Below are positions 45,795 to 54,432 of a stretch of DNA of 64,000 bases, in pieces. This DNA comes from Methanothrix harundinacea. GTDB taxonomy: Archaea > Halobacteriota > Methanosarcinia > Methanotrichales > Methanotrichaceae. The stretch lies in assembly GCA_002502785.1 (NCBI GenBank), contig DAQG01000024.1, positions 1-64,000 of the forward strand, given 5' to 3'. The notes under the pieces were generated by a model, which had not been told where the DNA came from, searched no databases, and was given only the letters and a program-made list of their open reading frames with translations. The stretch's first letter is position 1, and each line of letters starts with the position of its first letter. The translations under genes and the position numbers were made by a program.

Positions 45795-48554
45795 TTAGTC
45801 ACCTGTCGCTTTGCTGAGCTTTACAGCGCAGAATTTTAACTCGGGTATCTTGGCCACCGGATCGAGGGCAGAGCTTGTCAGGACGTTGGTGGGCGTCTCT
45901 GCAAAGTGGAACGTCATGAAGGCCACGCCCTCCGATGACTTATCCGTCATCTTGGCCCTGGCTCTGACAGTACCCCTTCTCGATGATACCTCCACCAGGT
46001 CGCCGTCTTCGATCCCCAGGGCATTTCCGTCCAAGGGGTTGATCTCCACCAGCTCTTCGTTTCTGAGGTAGTTAAGCCCTGAAACTTTCCTGGTCATGGT
46101 GCCGGTGTGGAAGTGGCAGAGAGTTCGGCCGGTGGTGAGGATGAATGGATACTCCTCGTCGGGAAGCTCCATGGAGGGCCGGTAAAAAACAGCAGAAAAA
46201 GCGCCCTTTCCTCTGGCAAAGCCATCTTTATGGAGGTACTGGGTGCCGGGGTGATCGGGATCGGGACACGGCCACCGAAGGCCGAGGTTTTCGATCCTGC
46301 CGTAATTTATCCCCCCGTAACTCGGGGTTAGGGCGGCGATCTCGTCCATGATCTCCGAGGGGTCGGAATAAGAGAACTCTTCCTCGTAGCCCATCCTCCT
46401 GCCGATATCCGATATGATCGTCCAGTCGGGCCGAGCATCGCCTGCGGGCGCCAGCGCCCTTCTTATCCGCTGAACTCGCCTTTCCGTATTGGTGAAGGTT
46501 CCGTCCTTTTCGGCAAAAGAGGCCGCCGGCAAAACCACGTCTGCAAGGCTTGCGGTCTCTGAGAGAAAAATGTCCTGAACCACCAGGAAGTTCAGCTTCT
46601 CCAGGGCCTCGGCCACATGAGAGGCGTCGGGATCGCTAATGAGGGGATTTTCGCCGATGATGTACATGGCCTTGATCTCGCCTTCATGGACCGAGTTGAA
46701 GATCTCCATCAAGGTAAGTCCGGGCTCGTTGGGAAGCTCCCTGCCCCATTTCTCCTCGAACTTCTTTCTGAGACTTTTGTCAGTCACCGGCTGATAGCCT
46801 GGAAAGACGTTCGGAAGGGCACCCATGTCGCACGCTCCCTGGACGTTGTTCTGGCCTCGCAGGGGATTTATCCCCGCCGAAAGTTTGCCGAGGTTTCCGG
46901 TCATCATCGCCAGGTTGGCAAGCGCCAGGATGTTGTCGGTCCCGTGAGAGTGCTGGGTTATGCCCATGGAGTAGACGATGGATGACGGCCCGCTTTCAGC
47001 GTAAATTCGGGCCGCCTCCGTTATCTGCGACTTTTCGACGCCTGTGATCTTTGCGGCCTCTTCCAAAGAAATGGTCTCAAGGGAGGCTTTGAACCGGTCG
47101 AACCCTTCGCACCGCTCTTTGATGAACTCCTCGTCGATGAGGTTCTCTTCGAATATCACCTTGCAGATGCCGAGGGTTAGTGGAACGTCGGTGCCAGGCT
47201 TTGGCCTCAGCCAGACGTCGGCGAAGTTGCAGAGCTCGATCCATCTAGGGTTGGCCACGATGATCTTCGCGCCCTTTTTCTTTGCCTCTTCGATCTTGAG
47301 GGCGATTACAGGATGCTGCTCTGTGGTGTTCGATCCCGTTATGAATATGCAGCCTGAGTCCTTCAACTCCTCGATGGAATTTGTCATCGCCCCGCTTCCA
47401 AATGCCGCGGCCAGAGCCGCAACGGTGGATGCGTGACAGAGCCGAGCGCAGTGGTCGACGTTGTTCGTCTCCATCACAAGACGAGTTAGCTTCTGGGCCA
47501 GGTAGTTCTCCTCGTTGGTGCATTTGGCAGAGGACAGAAGAGCAAAACGGTCGCCTTTAAAAGAAGAGAACTTCTCGACTATGAGGGCCATCGCCTCATC
47601 CCAGCTGGCCGGGACGAGCCGGCCTTCTCTTCGGATCAGGGGGGTCGTAAGCCTTTCGGGACTTTCAACGAAGTCGAGGCCGAACCGACCTTTGACGCAG
47701 AGCTGACCGTTGTTCGGCGTCTCGCCCCTTTTGCCCCTGACCCGGATGATGTGACCATCCTTTACGCCGATCTCCATCTGGCAGCCTACTCCGCAGAAGG
47801 GACAAGTGGTGACGACGAAATTTTCCGGCCGTCCCCACCTCTCGGACCTTGCGTACAGGGCTCCGGTAGGACAGACGTCGACACAGGTTCCGCAGAACTT
47901 GCAGTCAGATTCCGTCAGCGAGAGAGGCCCGATGACATGTTGCTGATGGTAGTTCACATCGAAGGATAGAACGCCTTCCCCCCTCACCTCCTGGCAAGTC
48001 CTGACGCATCGGCTGCATAGGATGCAGAGGTTGTAATCGCGGTCGAAGAACGGCTCCCTCAGAACGGGAAGGTTGCGGTAAGAGGTGGCGTACCTCATGC
48101 TCTTCAGGCCGACGTATTCCACAGCATCCTGGACCTCGCATTCGCCATCGTTGGGACAGAACTTGCATCCCACCGTGATGGGAAACTTCCTCATGCATTC
48201 CCTCAAGTCGGCGCACTCGTCCTTGCGGTCGCAGAACAGGCAGCTTGTCGGATGGTTGGTCAATGCCAAGAGCATCTCCAGAGAATGGCGTCGCATCTCT
48301 TGGAGTTCATCCGTCTTCGTCCTCACCACCATGCCGTCTTCTGCAAGGGTGGTGCACGAAGTCCGGTAAACTTTTTGACCCTCTATTTCGACGATGCACA
48401 GCTTGCATGAGCCGATGGGCAATAGGTCCGGGTGATCGCATAAGGCTGGCACGTATATGCCGGCTTTTTGGACCGCTTCGAGAACTGTAGATCCCTTCCG
48501 GATCCTGACCACTTGTCCGTCAATGGTTATGGCGATCTCGTTCACTTTTAACAC
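45795..48554 (-). CDS. fdhA: NuoG-like formate dehydrogenase alpha subunit
   Basis: 919 residues. Order: a [2Fe-2S] domain (CDHPDLLPIGSCKLC), a NuoG-type histidine/cysteine cluster (CLFCDRKDEC), two [4Fe-4S] clusters (CILCSRCVRTC and CKFCGTCVDVC), then a MopB catalytic part with CPFCGVGC and the Mo/W ligand cysteine in HCARLCHASTVAAL. This is the architecture of NAD- or ferredoxin-linked formate dehydrogenases, not the F420 type. GTG 48554 is used; GTG 48545 with GGTG six bases upstream is the better-supported alternative. A TATA-like AGAATATAAAG lies near 48690. Confidence 0.92.
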   Translation of the reverse strand: MLKVNEIAITIDGQVVRIRKGSTVLEAVQKAGIYVPALCDHPDLLPIGSCKLCIVEIEGQKVYRTSCTTLAEDGMVVRTKTDELQEMRRHSLEMLLALTNHPTSCLFCDRKDECADLRECMRKFPITVGCKFCPNDGECEVQDAVEYVGLKSMRYATSYRNLPVLREPFFDRDYNLCILCSRCVRTCQEVRGEGVLSFDVNYHQQHVIGPLSLTESDCKFCGTCVDVCPTGALYARSERWGRPENFVVTTCPFCGVGCQMEIGVKDGHIIRVRGKRGETPNNGQLCVKGRFGLDFVESPERLTTPLIRREGRLVPASWDEAMALIVEKFSSFKGDRFALLSSAKCTNEENYLAQKLTRLVMETNNVDHCARLCHASTVAALAAAFGSGAMTNSIEELKDSGCIFITGSNTTEQHPVIALKIEEAKKKGAKIIVANPRWIELCNFADVWLRPKPGTDVPLTLGICKVIFEENLIDEEFIKERCEGFDRFKASLETISLEEAAKITGVEKSQITEAARIYAESGPSSIVYSMGITQHSHGTDNILALANLAMMTGNLGKLSAGINPLRGQNNVQGACDMGALPNVFPGYQPVTDKSLRKKFEEKWGRELPNEPGLTLMEIFNSVHEGEIKAMYIIGENPLISDPDASHVAEALEKLNFLVVQDIFLSETASLADVVLPAASFAEKDGTFTNTERRVQRIRRALAPAGDARPDWTIISDIGRRMGYEEEFSYSDPSEIMDEIAALTPSYGGINYGRIENLGLRWPCPDPDHPGTQYLHKDGFARGKGAFSAVFYRPSMELPDEEYPFILTTGRTLCHFHTGTMTRKVSGLNYLRNEELVEINPLDGNALGIEDGDLVEVSSRRGTVRARAKMTDKSSEGVAFMTFHFAETPTNVLTSSALDPVAKIPELKFCAVKLSKATGD

Positions 48555-48711
48555 CGCGTCGTTTTAGGAGCTTCAAAGTAGCATTTGTCGAGTCGGACAC
48601 AGGCAAAGCATTGCCATTTCTCCGCCAGGGGCCCGACCGTCCCGAGCAAAGATGCGGGTCAGAAACTCGTTTGAGCTTTCGACCCGCTTTATATTCTTGA
48701 GAATTTTTAGG

Positions 48712-49497
48712 CTATCCCTGGCGGCCGTACACGTACCAGTAAATCGCGCCCACGAAAAGAGCGCCGCCGACGATGTTCCCCAATGTCACGGGGATCAGGT
48801 TGACGGTGACGAACTGGGCCCAGGTAACGTCTGCGCCGTACATTATGCCCGAAGGAATGAAGAACATGTTGGCGATGCTGTGCTCAAATCCGATGGCGAC
48901 GAAAGCCATTATCGGAAACCATATGCCCAAAATCTTGCTGACCACATCGTCCGAGGCGATGGCCAGCCACACCGAGAGGCAGACCAGCCAGTTACAGCCA
49001 ACGCCCTTGAAGAATAGCGGCCAAAACCCTTGAGCGACCTTTGCCTCGGCTATGCCTGTAATGGTGCCAAGCCAAGGATCGCTAGCCAAAAGACCGGTCA
49101 AATAAGTCAGGAAGAAGACCACAAATATAGAACCTAAGAAATTTCCTATATAAGATACCGTCCAGTTTCTAGCCAGGCCCGACCACGAGGCCTTCTTGGA
49201 GAGAACTGCCGGAATGCAGCAGGCGGTGTTGCCTGTAAACAGCTCTGCTCCGGCGACCACCACGAGGATCAACCCCACCGGGAAGACCGCTCCGAATATG
49301 AACTTCTGCAGCCCAGGATTGTCCGCCCGAAGACCGGGAACGCCACCGCCAACGATGACCGCCAAAAGCCCGCCAAAGGCGATAAAAGCACCTGCCAAAA
49401 AGCCCAGTGTCAACAACGGTCCAAAGGCCATCTCGACCTTGTTACAGCCGATGTTGTCGACAGAACAGGTCGTATCTTTGGGTGATTTGAATCCCAT
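48712..49497 (-). CDS. fdhC: formate/nitrite channel family protein
   Basis: 261 residues, six membrane helices, FNT family pentameric channel. Conserved segments are GAELFTGNTACCIPAV and VGFEHSIANMFFIP (the latter seen as IGFEHSIANMFFIPSG), which line the formate path. It probably imports formate for the enzymes downstream in the same direction. A GGGAG precedes the ATG. The 157-base gap before the next gene contains a separate promoter, so the channel may be controlled apart from it. Confidence 0.92.
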   Translation of the reverse strand: MGFKSPKDTTCSVDNIGCNKVEMAFGPLLTLGFLAGAFIAFGGLLAVIVGGGVPGLRADNPGLQKFIFGAVFPVGLILVVVAGAELFTGNTACCIPAVLSKKASWSGLARNWTVSYIGNFLGSIFVVFFLTYLTGLLASDPWLGTITGIAEAKVAQGFWPLFFKGVGCNWLVCLSVWLAIASDDVVSKILGIWFPIMAFVAIGFEHSIANMFFIPSGIMYGADVTWAQFVTVNLIPVTLGNIVGGALFVGAIYWYVYGRQG

Positions 49498-49624
49498 TTG
49501 TCTTTCTCCCTATCATCTCTGTAAATTCTGCCCAACCCCAAAAGAAGTCGAAAATTCTTGGATCTGTTCTGGCCAAAGGCCAAAAAGTGAGTCTCTTTTC
49601 GGCATTCCGGAGTCTCGCCATTAC

Positions 49625-49725
49625 CTCAACCCCCCCGCAGTCGTCTTCACCAAACCTGGGGGTGTTTGTCAAAAAGTCGAAGATCACACCCTCCTCTTTG
49701 CCGTTCTCGATCATCTCGGCCTCTT
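49625..49725 (-). pseudogene. decayed fragment of a gltA-like gene
   Basis: About 100 bases closely resemble 43603-43720 within gltA: the shared core GTCAAAAAGTCGAA..CCCTCCTCTTTG.CGTTCTCGATC is nearly identical over 55 bases, and the translated piece ENGKEEGVIFDFLTN matches ENAKEEGVIFDFLTN. It lies in the 592-base gap (49498-50089) upstream of fdhC. The rest of the gene is absent. The gap otherwise holds AT-rich promoter sequence and no supported gene. Confidence 0.6.
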
Positions 49726-50089
49726 AGTAAATTATTTAAATTTGATAGACTTGATGGCGAAACTCAAGCTTCGTCGTCTGCGGGATACCTGGATCTTCAT
49801 CCGCGGCCGACAAACTATCGGGGCGGGATAAGGGCCACCAGATCGGCAGCAGCGTAATTCCGCATCCTGATATAAATAGGTTCTGCAAGACTATATATAG
49901 AACACAATAGTCTTATGCGTTCCGGCCCGCTTCGCGTAATTGGTCGACAAAAGCCTCGCGAGGCCCCGAACCTCGGCGTCGTAGGAGTGGATGTTGGGAA
50001 AATCCCCCGAAAAGGTATATATGGAACCGGGAGGCATAAGGCCCCACTGATTTGAAACATCCGAATTTACGTTATCAGGTGAATGAGAT

Positions 50090-50692
50090 TTGACGATTGC
50101 AGTAGTCGATTACGGGGTGGGAAACCTCTTCAGCATATACAATGTCCTGGAGCGGATCGAGGCCGGGCCTGAGCTGATAACCGAACCAGAAGATCTGGTC
50201 GGAGCAGAGGGCGTTGTCGTTCCAGGGGTCGGCTCCTTCGGAAGGTGCATGAGGCGACTTTCCAGGTTGGAGGGCGCCCTCTCGGAGGCCCTGGAGGAGG
50301 GAACTCCGATGCTCGGGATATGCGTCGGGATGCAGGTTCTCTTCGAGAGGAGCGAGGAGAGTCCCGAGGAGGGGCTTGGATGGATAACGGGAGAGGTGGT
50401 CCGCCTACCAAACTCGGTCCTCGTTCCCCAGATGGGATGGAACACCCTCTCCATAAAAAAGGAGGTCGAGATCCTGGAGGGGATCGGAGAAGAGGACTTT
50501 TTCTACTTCGTTCACTCTTACCACTGCGTCCCGGTAGACAGATCTGTTCTGGCCGCCACCACCGATTATGGCCTCGAAGTCGCTGCGGCGGTATCGAGAG
50601 ACAACCTCTTTGCGGTCCAGTTTCACCCCGAAAAGTCTGGTCAAAAGGGGCTCAGGATCCTTGAGAACTTCGTGAGGTTGACTAAATGTTAG
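50090..50692 (+). CDS. hisH: imidazole glycerol phosphate synthase, amidotransferase subunit
   Basis: 200 residues, class I amidotransferase. The catalytic triad is visible: cysteine in [10 protein letters not shown], histidine and glutamate in FHPEKSG. It supplies ammonia to HisF in histidine synthesis. The start is a TTG with GGTGA seven bases upstream. It overlaps hisF by seven bases. Confidence 0.95.
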   Translation: MTIAVVDYGVGNLFSIYNVLERIEAGPELITEPEDLVGAEGVVVPGVGSFGRCMRRLSRLEGALSEALEEGTPMLGICVGMQVLFERSEESPEEGLGWITGEVVRLPNSVLVPQMGWNTLSIKKEVEILEGIGEEDFFYFVHSYHCVPVDRSVLAATTDYGLEVAAAVSRDNLFAVQFHPEKSGQKGLRILENFVRLTKC

Positions 50693-51498
50693 CCAGGAGG
50701 ATAATCCCCTGCCTCGACTGCGATCTTGGGGTTCCACAGGGAAGGGTCGTGAAGGGCATCGAGTTCAAGCAGATCAGGTACGCCGGAGTTCCCTGGGAGC
50801 TGGCCTCCCGCTACTACGAGGAGGGTGCAGACGAGATCGTGTTTCTGGACATCACCGCCTCCCACGAGAGGCGTGAGACGATGTTCAACGTCATCAGGAC
50901 CACCGCCAAGAACGTCTTCGTGCCCCTGGCAGTGGGCGGCGGGATCAAAAGCGTCGACGACGTGAGAGGCGTCTTCAAGGCAGGGGCCGACAAGGTCACC
51001 GTGAACACGACGGCTCTGAAACGACCCGAGATCATCACCGAGATCGCCGAGGAGTACGGAAGCCAAGCCTGCGTCGTCGCCATAGACGCAAAGCGCAGGG
51101 ACTCGCCGGGTGAGGACAGGATCTCGGTTCCCACGCCCAAAGGAGAATCCTGGTTTGAGTGCTCTTTTTACGGCGGAAGAGAGTTCACGGGGATTGACGC
51201 CATCGCCTGGGCGATGAAGGCAGAAGAGCTCGGAGCCGGCGAGATCCTCCTCACCAGCATGGATCGGGACGGAACCTACGACGGGTTCGACCTGCCACTC
51301 ACCGACGGCGTCTGCAAGAGGGTGAGGATACCGGTGATCGCCTCGGGCGGGTGCGGCAACGCCGAGCATATATTTGAGGTATTCCAGAAAACAGGGGCGT
51401 CGGCCGCCCTCGCCGCCAGCATATTCCACTACAACGAGTGGGGTGTCGACGAGGTGAAAAGGTACCTGGCCGAGAGGGGGATTCACGTCAGAATCTGA
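50686..51498 (+). CDS. hisF: imidazole glycerol phosphate synthase, cyclase subunit
   Basis: 270 residues, a (beta/alpha)8 barrel. The catalytic aspartates are in [17 protein letters not shown] and VVAIDAK. It closes the imidazole ring and releases AICAR. It partners HisH, whose gene overlaps it. The other his genes are not in the window. Confidence 0.96.
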   Translation: MLARRIIPCLDCDLGVPQGRVVKGIEFKQIRYAGVPWELASRYYEEGADEIVFLDITASHERRETMFNVIRTTAKNVFVPLAVGGGIKSVDDVRGVFKAGADKVTVNTTALKRPEIITEIAEEYGSQACVVAIDAKRRDSPGEDRISVPTPKGESWFECSFYGGREFTGIDAIAWAMKAEELGAGEILLTSMDRDGTYDGFDLPLTDGVCKRVRIPVIASGGCGNAEHIFEVFQKTGASAALAASIFHYNEWGVDEVKRYLAERGIHVRI

Positions 51499-51646
51499 GA
51501 TGCTGGCTTCTGCTTTCATATCTTGATGGCGGGAGGGAAATCTGCCCCGCCATCCCTTTTCCCAATTTCAGCTCAAAGCCAGATATTTACCGCCAGATTT
51601 ATAGATGCCCGGTAGTTCTAGCCAAGGAGGAATTAGAGGTGTCAAA

Positions 51647-51919
51647 TTGATCTCGCTGACGAAAGCACCCTGCAACCTGGTCCTGGAGATAAAATCCTTC
51701 GCTGAGAGCTTTGGCTGGGCGAAGAGGTTGGAATCGATGGGAATAAGAAAAGGGCAGAGGGTCCGAAAGATCGCCTGCCAGCCCTTCGGAGGGCCGGTGG
51801 TGATCGAGGTCGGCGGATGTTGCGTATCCATGGGAAGAGGGATCGCCTCCAAGATTGATGTCGAGGTGGTCGGTGACGCCGCCTCCGTAAAAGAGGCGGC
51901 GTTCGAACCCACGATATAG
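51647..51919 (+). CDS. FeoA-like small protein
   Basis: About 90 residues, an SH3-like FeoA domain (ISLTKAPCNLVLEI, RLESMGIRKGQRV, GGPVVIEVGGCCVSMGRGIA). FeoA proteins accompany ferrous transporters or metal regulators; no feoB is nearby. The start is TTG 51647 with GAGGTG five bases upstream. An upstream ATG at 51605 is unlikely because a TATA-like element (ATTTATAG) lies only a few bases before it. Confidence 0.75.
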   Translation: MISLTKAPCNLVLEIKSFAESFGWAKRLESMGIRKGQRVRKIACQPFGGPVVIEVGGCCVSMGRGIASKIDVEVVGDAASVKEAAFEPTI

Positions 51920-51971
51920 ATCCCAGGAAGGTAGAATCCTCAGAAAGGGCACCGTGGCCCCAAAGTTTTAT

Positions 51972-52349
51972 TCAGCCCGATATCAGCTCTTTGAGCTTTT
52001 GTATGCTCTCCATCGTCTGGGCCGACTCTTGCTGCTTCTCTTCTTCGAAATGCTTTATTATCTCGTCGATGGGAGTCAGAAGCGAGTAGACCTTCATGGG
52101 CCGGCCTTTGCCGCCTCTTCTGACCTCTTTCTCGCTCACCCAGTCGTTCTCGCGCAAGGCGCGCATCGCTATGCTGACCTCAGGTTGCCTGAGGTTGGAG
52201 CCCATCTCGATATCCCGCGAGGATGCTTCGTCCACGTTGGCCAGGTACGTTATGAGGATGGCCACGTTTCGCTGTACGCCTAGACTTCTGAGGGTCTCCG
52301 CGAACTCGAGATCTTTATCGTCCAGCACCTTCACTGTGCTCTCCTTCAT
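51972..52349 (-). CDS. winged-helix transcriptional regulator
   Basis: About 125 residues, predicted archaeal regulator (COG3355/TrmB-like). A helix-turn-helix is visible in SSRDIEMGSNLRQPEVSIAMRALRENDWV, followed by the wing RRGGKGRPMKVYSL and a C-terminal coiled stretch (IIKHFEEEKQQESAQTMES). Start ATG 52349 with GGTGA five bases upstream; other codons just upstream are possible. Target unknown; an inverted repeat upstream of its own promoter hints at autoregulation. Confidence 0.8.
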   Translation of the reverse strand: MKESTVKVLDDKDLEFAETLRSLGVQRNVAILITYLANVDEASSRDIEMGSNLRQPEVSIAMRALRENDWVSEKEVRRGGKGRPMKVYSLLTPIDEIIKHFEEEKQQESAQTMESIQKLKELISG

Positions 52350-52435
52350 CATTATCACCTGGGGATTTTTTTAAATTTTGGTACTACAAAAACCTAATCA
52401 TATAAATAATTTATTTCGATAGGCAGAACATTAAT

Positions 52436-52455
52436 CATAACAATGATAAGTTATG
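52436..52455. promoter_or_regulatory. inverted repeat upstream of the winged-helix gene
   Basis: CATAAC (52436-52441) and GTTATG (52450-52455) are perfect complements, 8 bases apart, about 30 bases upstream of a TATA-like ATATGATTAG region (minus strand) for the winged-helix gene. Half-sites CATAA/TTATG also occur in the palindrome before gltB1, with different spacing. Confidence 0.35.
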
Positions 52456-52671
52456 GGCGCGAATCGGCTATCAGCACCGTTTTTTAATTGTTGAATGTGT
52501 TTCAGAATCTTGCGGCCCAACCCGACACGATAGTGATGCTGAGATGATCACTGGAAGAGCAAGATTGCGGATCGTCGAGCTTTATGATCGCGAACGGAAA
52601 ATTGTACGAGGAGGGTTTGTCGTCCTCGGGTGGACGAAACCTTCCCAGAATTCAAAGTCGTTCTTAGCACA

Positions 52672-52866
52672 CTAAGAGCCTTTTTCAGCTCCTTTCTTCT
52701 CAAGCTGCAGCTCCCTCAACCTGGATCGAAGGGCGACCAGGCTCACCTTGTTGACCATCGAAGTGGCAACGAGATCGCCGTAACCCTCCGAGGCCTCTTT
52801 CAGCAGGGAGTCCAGACGTTCTCTTTTTGCTAGATTCATATCAAATTCCATCTCGACCACGCTCAC
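52672..52866 (-). CDS. small coiled-coil protein of unknown function
   Basis: 64 residues, highly charged and helical (LAKRERLDSLLKEASEG and VALRSRLRELQLEKKGA). No family recognised. A strong TATA-like element (AAATATTTAAA at about 52876) is upstream on the minus strand. GTG 52866 or ATG 52851 could be the start; the latter would give a nearly leaderless message. Coding is supported by the promoter and the amphipathic helix pattern only. Confidence 0.5.
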   Translation of the reverse strand: MSVVEMEFDMNLAKRERLDSLLKEASEGYGDLVATSMVNKVSLVALRSRLRELQLEKKGAEKGS

Positions 52867-53073
52867 ACCTTTTGTTTAAATATTTTATTTATCGTATATA
52901 CAACTTTTGTCGACTGACGCGAAAACGCACTTCAAATATCGAGAAAAGAGCCGCAAGCCGAAAAGTTTTGCAGGGTTCGGATGCCGACCCTGCATCCCTT
53001 CTCCCGCCGTCATTGCGAAAGATCGCCTTGACGGCCAAAACAGACCGGTTAAGATCCGATCGAGCCGATCAGT

Positions 53074-53259
53074 TCAGTACCGTCTCGGTGATCTTGCGGG
53101 CCTGTGCTTCTCATAACATTCGCTGCAGTATACCGGCCTCGATCCGTCGGGCTTGAAGGGAACCTTAGTCTCCTTTCCACAATCCGCACAGACCGCGTCG
53201 TGCATCTCTCTGGGGCCTCTGTCGAAGCCGCCTCTACGTCCTCCACGTCTATCGTCCAT
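53074..53259 (-). CDS. CxxC-x17-CxxC zinc-ribbon small protein
   Basis: 61 residues. CADC and CSEC are separated by exactly 17 residues, the pattern of the TIGR04272 family, probably a zinc ribbon. An Arg/Gly-rich N-terminus (DDRRGGRRGGFDRG) suggests nucleic-acid binding. ATG 53259 is chosen; a frame extending to 53331 adds an unlikely N-terminus. Function unknown. Confidence 0.75.
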   Translation of the reverse strand: MDDRRGGRRGGFDRGPREMHDAVCADCGKETKVPFKPDGSRPVYCSECYEKHRPARSPRRY

Positions 53260-53542
53260 TATATTCACGTACCTTTTTGGTCTTCGATTCCGAAGAACCG
53301 ACGTTGCTAGCGAGATCCCCAAAGAGGTCATCCGCGCAAGCTGAGATAGGTGCTCCCGCCATGAAGATATACCTGTTGGTAGATCGGAGAACGTCCCTCC
53401 TGTCCGCTAATCCGACCCGCACCTCAAAAAACCGCCTTCATCCAAATGCCCTTTACTTCAACCTTCAGGCCGCCCGGCCGCTCGGATTCGAGATTTTCTG
53501 CGAATATTCTAAATAGGCCGTCGACCTCTGGAAAACGGAACT

Positions 53543-54334
53543 ATGACCGCGAGACTTGCCATCACCTTGATCTTTGCAGCGCTCCTTTTCACCCTCCTGG
53601 CGGGCTGTATCGAGGAGGAAGCACCCGATGTCCAAAAGGTCCCAGTATACGGCTTCAGGGTGGTGGCTTTCTATCCTCATGATCCTGAGGCTTTCACCCA
53701 GGGATTGGCCTACAGAGATGGCGTTCTTTACGAGGGGACAGGCCTTTACGGAGGGTCGAGCCTCCGTGAAACAAAGCTTGAGACGGGAGAGATGGTGATA
53801 TCTCGGAGCTTGCCGCCCTATCTATTCGGCGAGGGCATCACCCTCTGGGAAGATCGGCTGGTTCAGCTCACCTGGAGATCCGGGATCGGCCTAGTCTGGG
53901 ATATCGAGAACCTCACCGTAGTCAGAACTTTCGTCTATCCGACAGAAGGGTGGGGGATCACCAGCGATGGTCGAAATCTGATCATGAGCGACGGGTCCTC
54001 AGTCCTCCGGTTCTTGGACCCTGAAACCTTCCAGGTGAGGGGAAAGATCGAGGTTGTGAGCGAGGGCGCGCCCCTCCCGAGGCTCAACGAGCTTGAGTAC
54101 ATTGAGGGTCTAATCTACGCCAACATATGGGAGACCGACAGGATCGCCATGATCTCTCCTGAGACCGGAGTTGTGGTGGGGTGGATCGACCTGTCCGGCC
54201 TTTTGACCGATGAGGAGCGTCTCCGGGGAGACGTTCTGAACGGGATCGCCTACGATCCCGAGAATGATCGGCTCCTGGTGACGGGAAAGCTCTGGCCAAA
54301 AATATTCCAGATCGAGATCGCTCCCTCAGAATGA
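53543..54334 (+). CDS. glutaminyl-peptide cyclotransferase lipoprotein
   Basis: 263 residues, PF05096-type glutamine cyclotransferase, a five-bladed propeller that converts N-terminal glutamine to pyroglutamate. Family landmarks are FTQGLAYRDGVLYEGTGLYGGSSL and LNELEYIEGLIYANIWETDRI. A lipobox LLAGC near residue 22 anchors it outside the cell. It stands alone, with a weak ribosome-binding site. Pyroglutamate capping of exported proteins is the likely role. Confidence 0.88.
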   Translation: MTARLAITLIFAALLFTLLAGCIEEEAPDVQKVPVYGFRVVAFYPHDPEAFTQGLAYRDGVLYEGTGLYGGSSLRETKLETGEMVISRSLPPYLFGEGITLWEDRLVQLTWRSGIGLVWDIENLTVVRTFVYPTEGWGITSDGRNLIMSDGSSVLRFLDPETFQVRGKIEVVSEGAPLPRLNELEYIEGLIYANIWETDRIAMISPETGVVVGWIDLSGLLTDEERLRGDVLNGIAYDPENDRLLVTGKLWPKIFQIEIAPSE

Positions 54335-54432
54335 TCGAGACCATCCGATGGATTCTGATAAGAGCTGAGAGTCGATATTGTAAAGTTAATTTTAATACCG
54401 AGTAGTTGTATCTTGAAATAAGAGGATTAAAT

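Noticed and set aside
37720..48554. Selenocysteine in the formate dehydrogenases
   Set aside because: All three have an ordinary Cys codon at the ligand position and no in-frame TGA.
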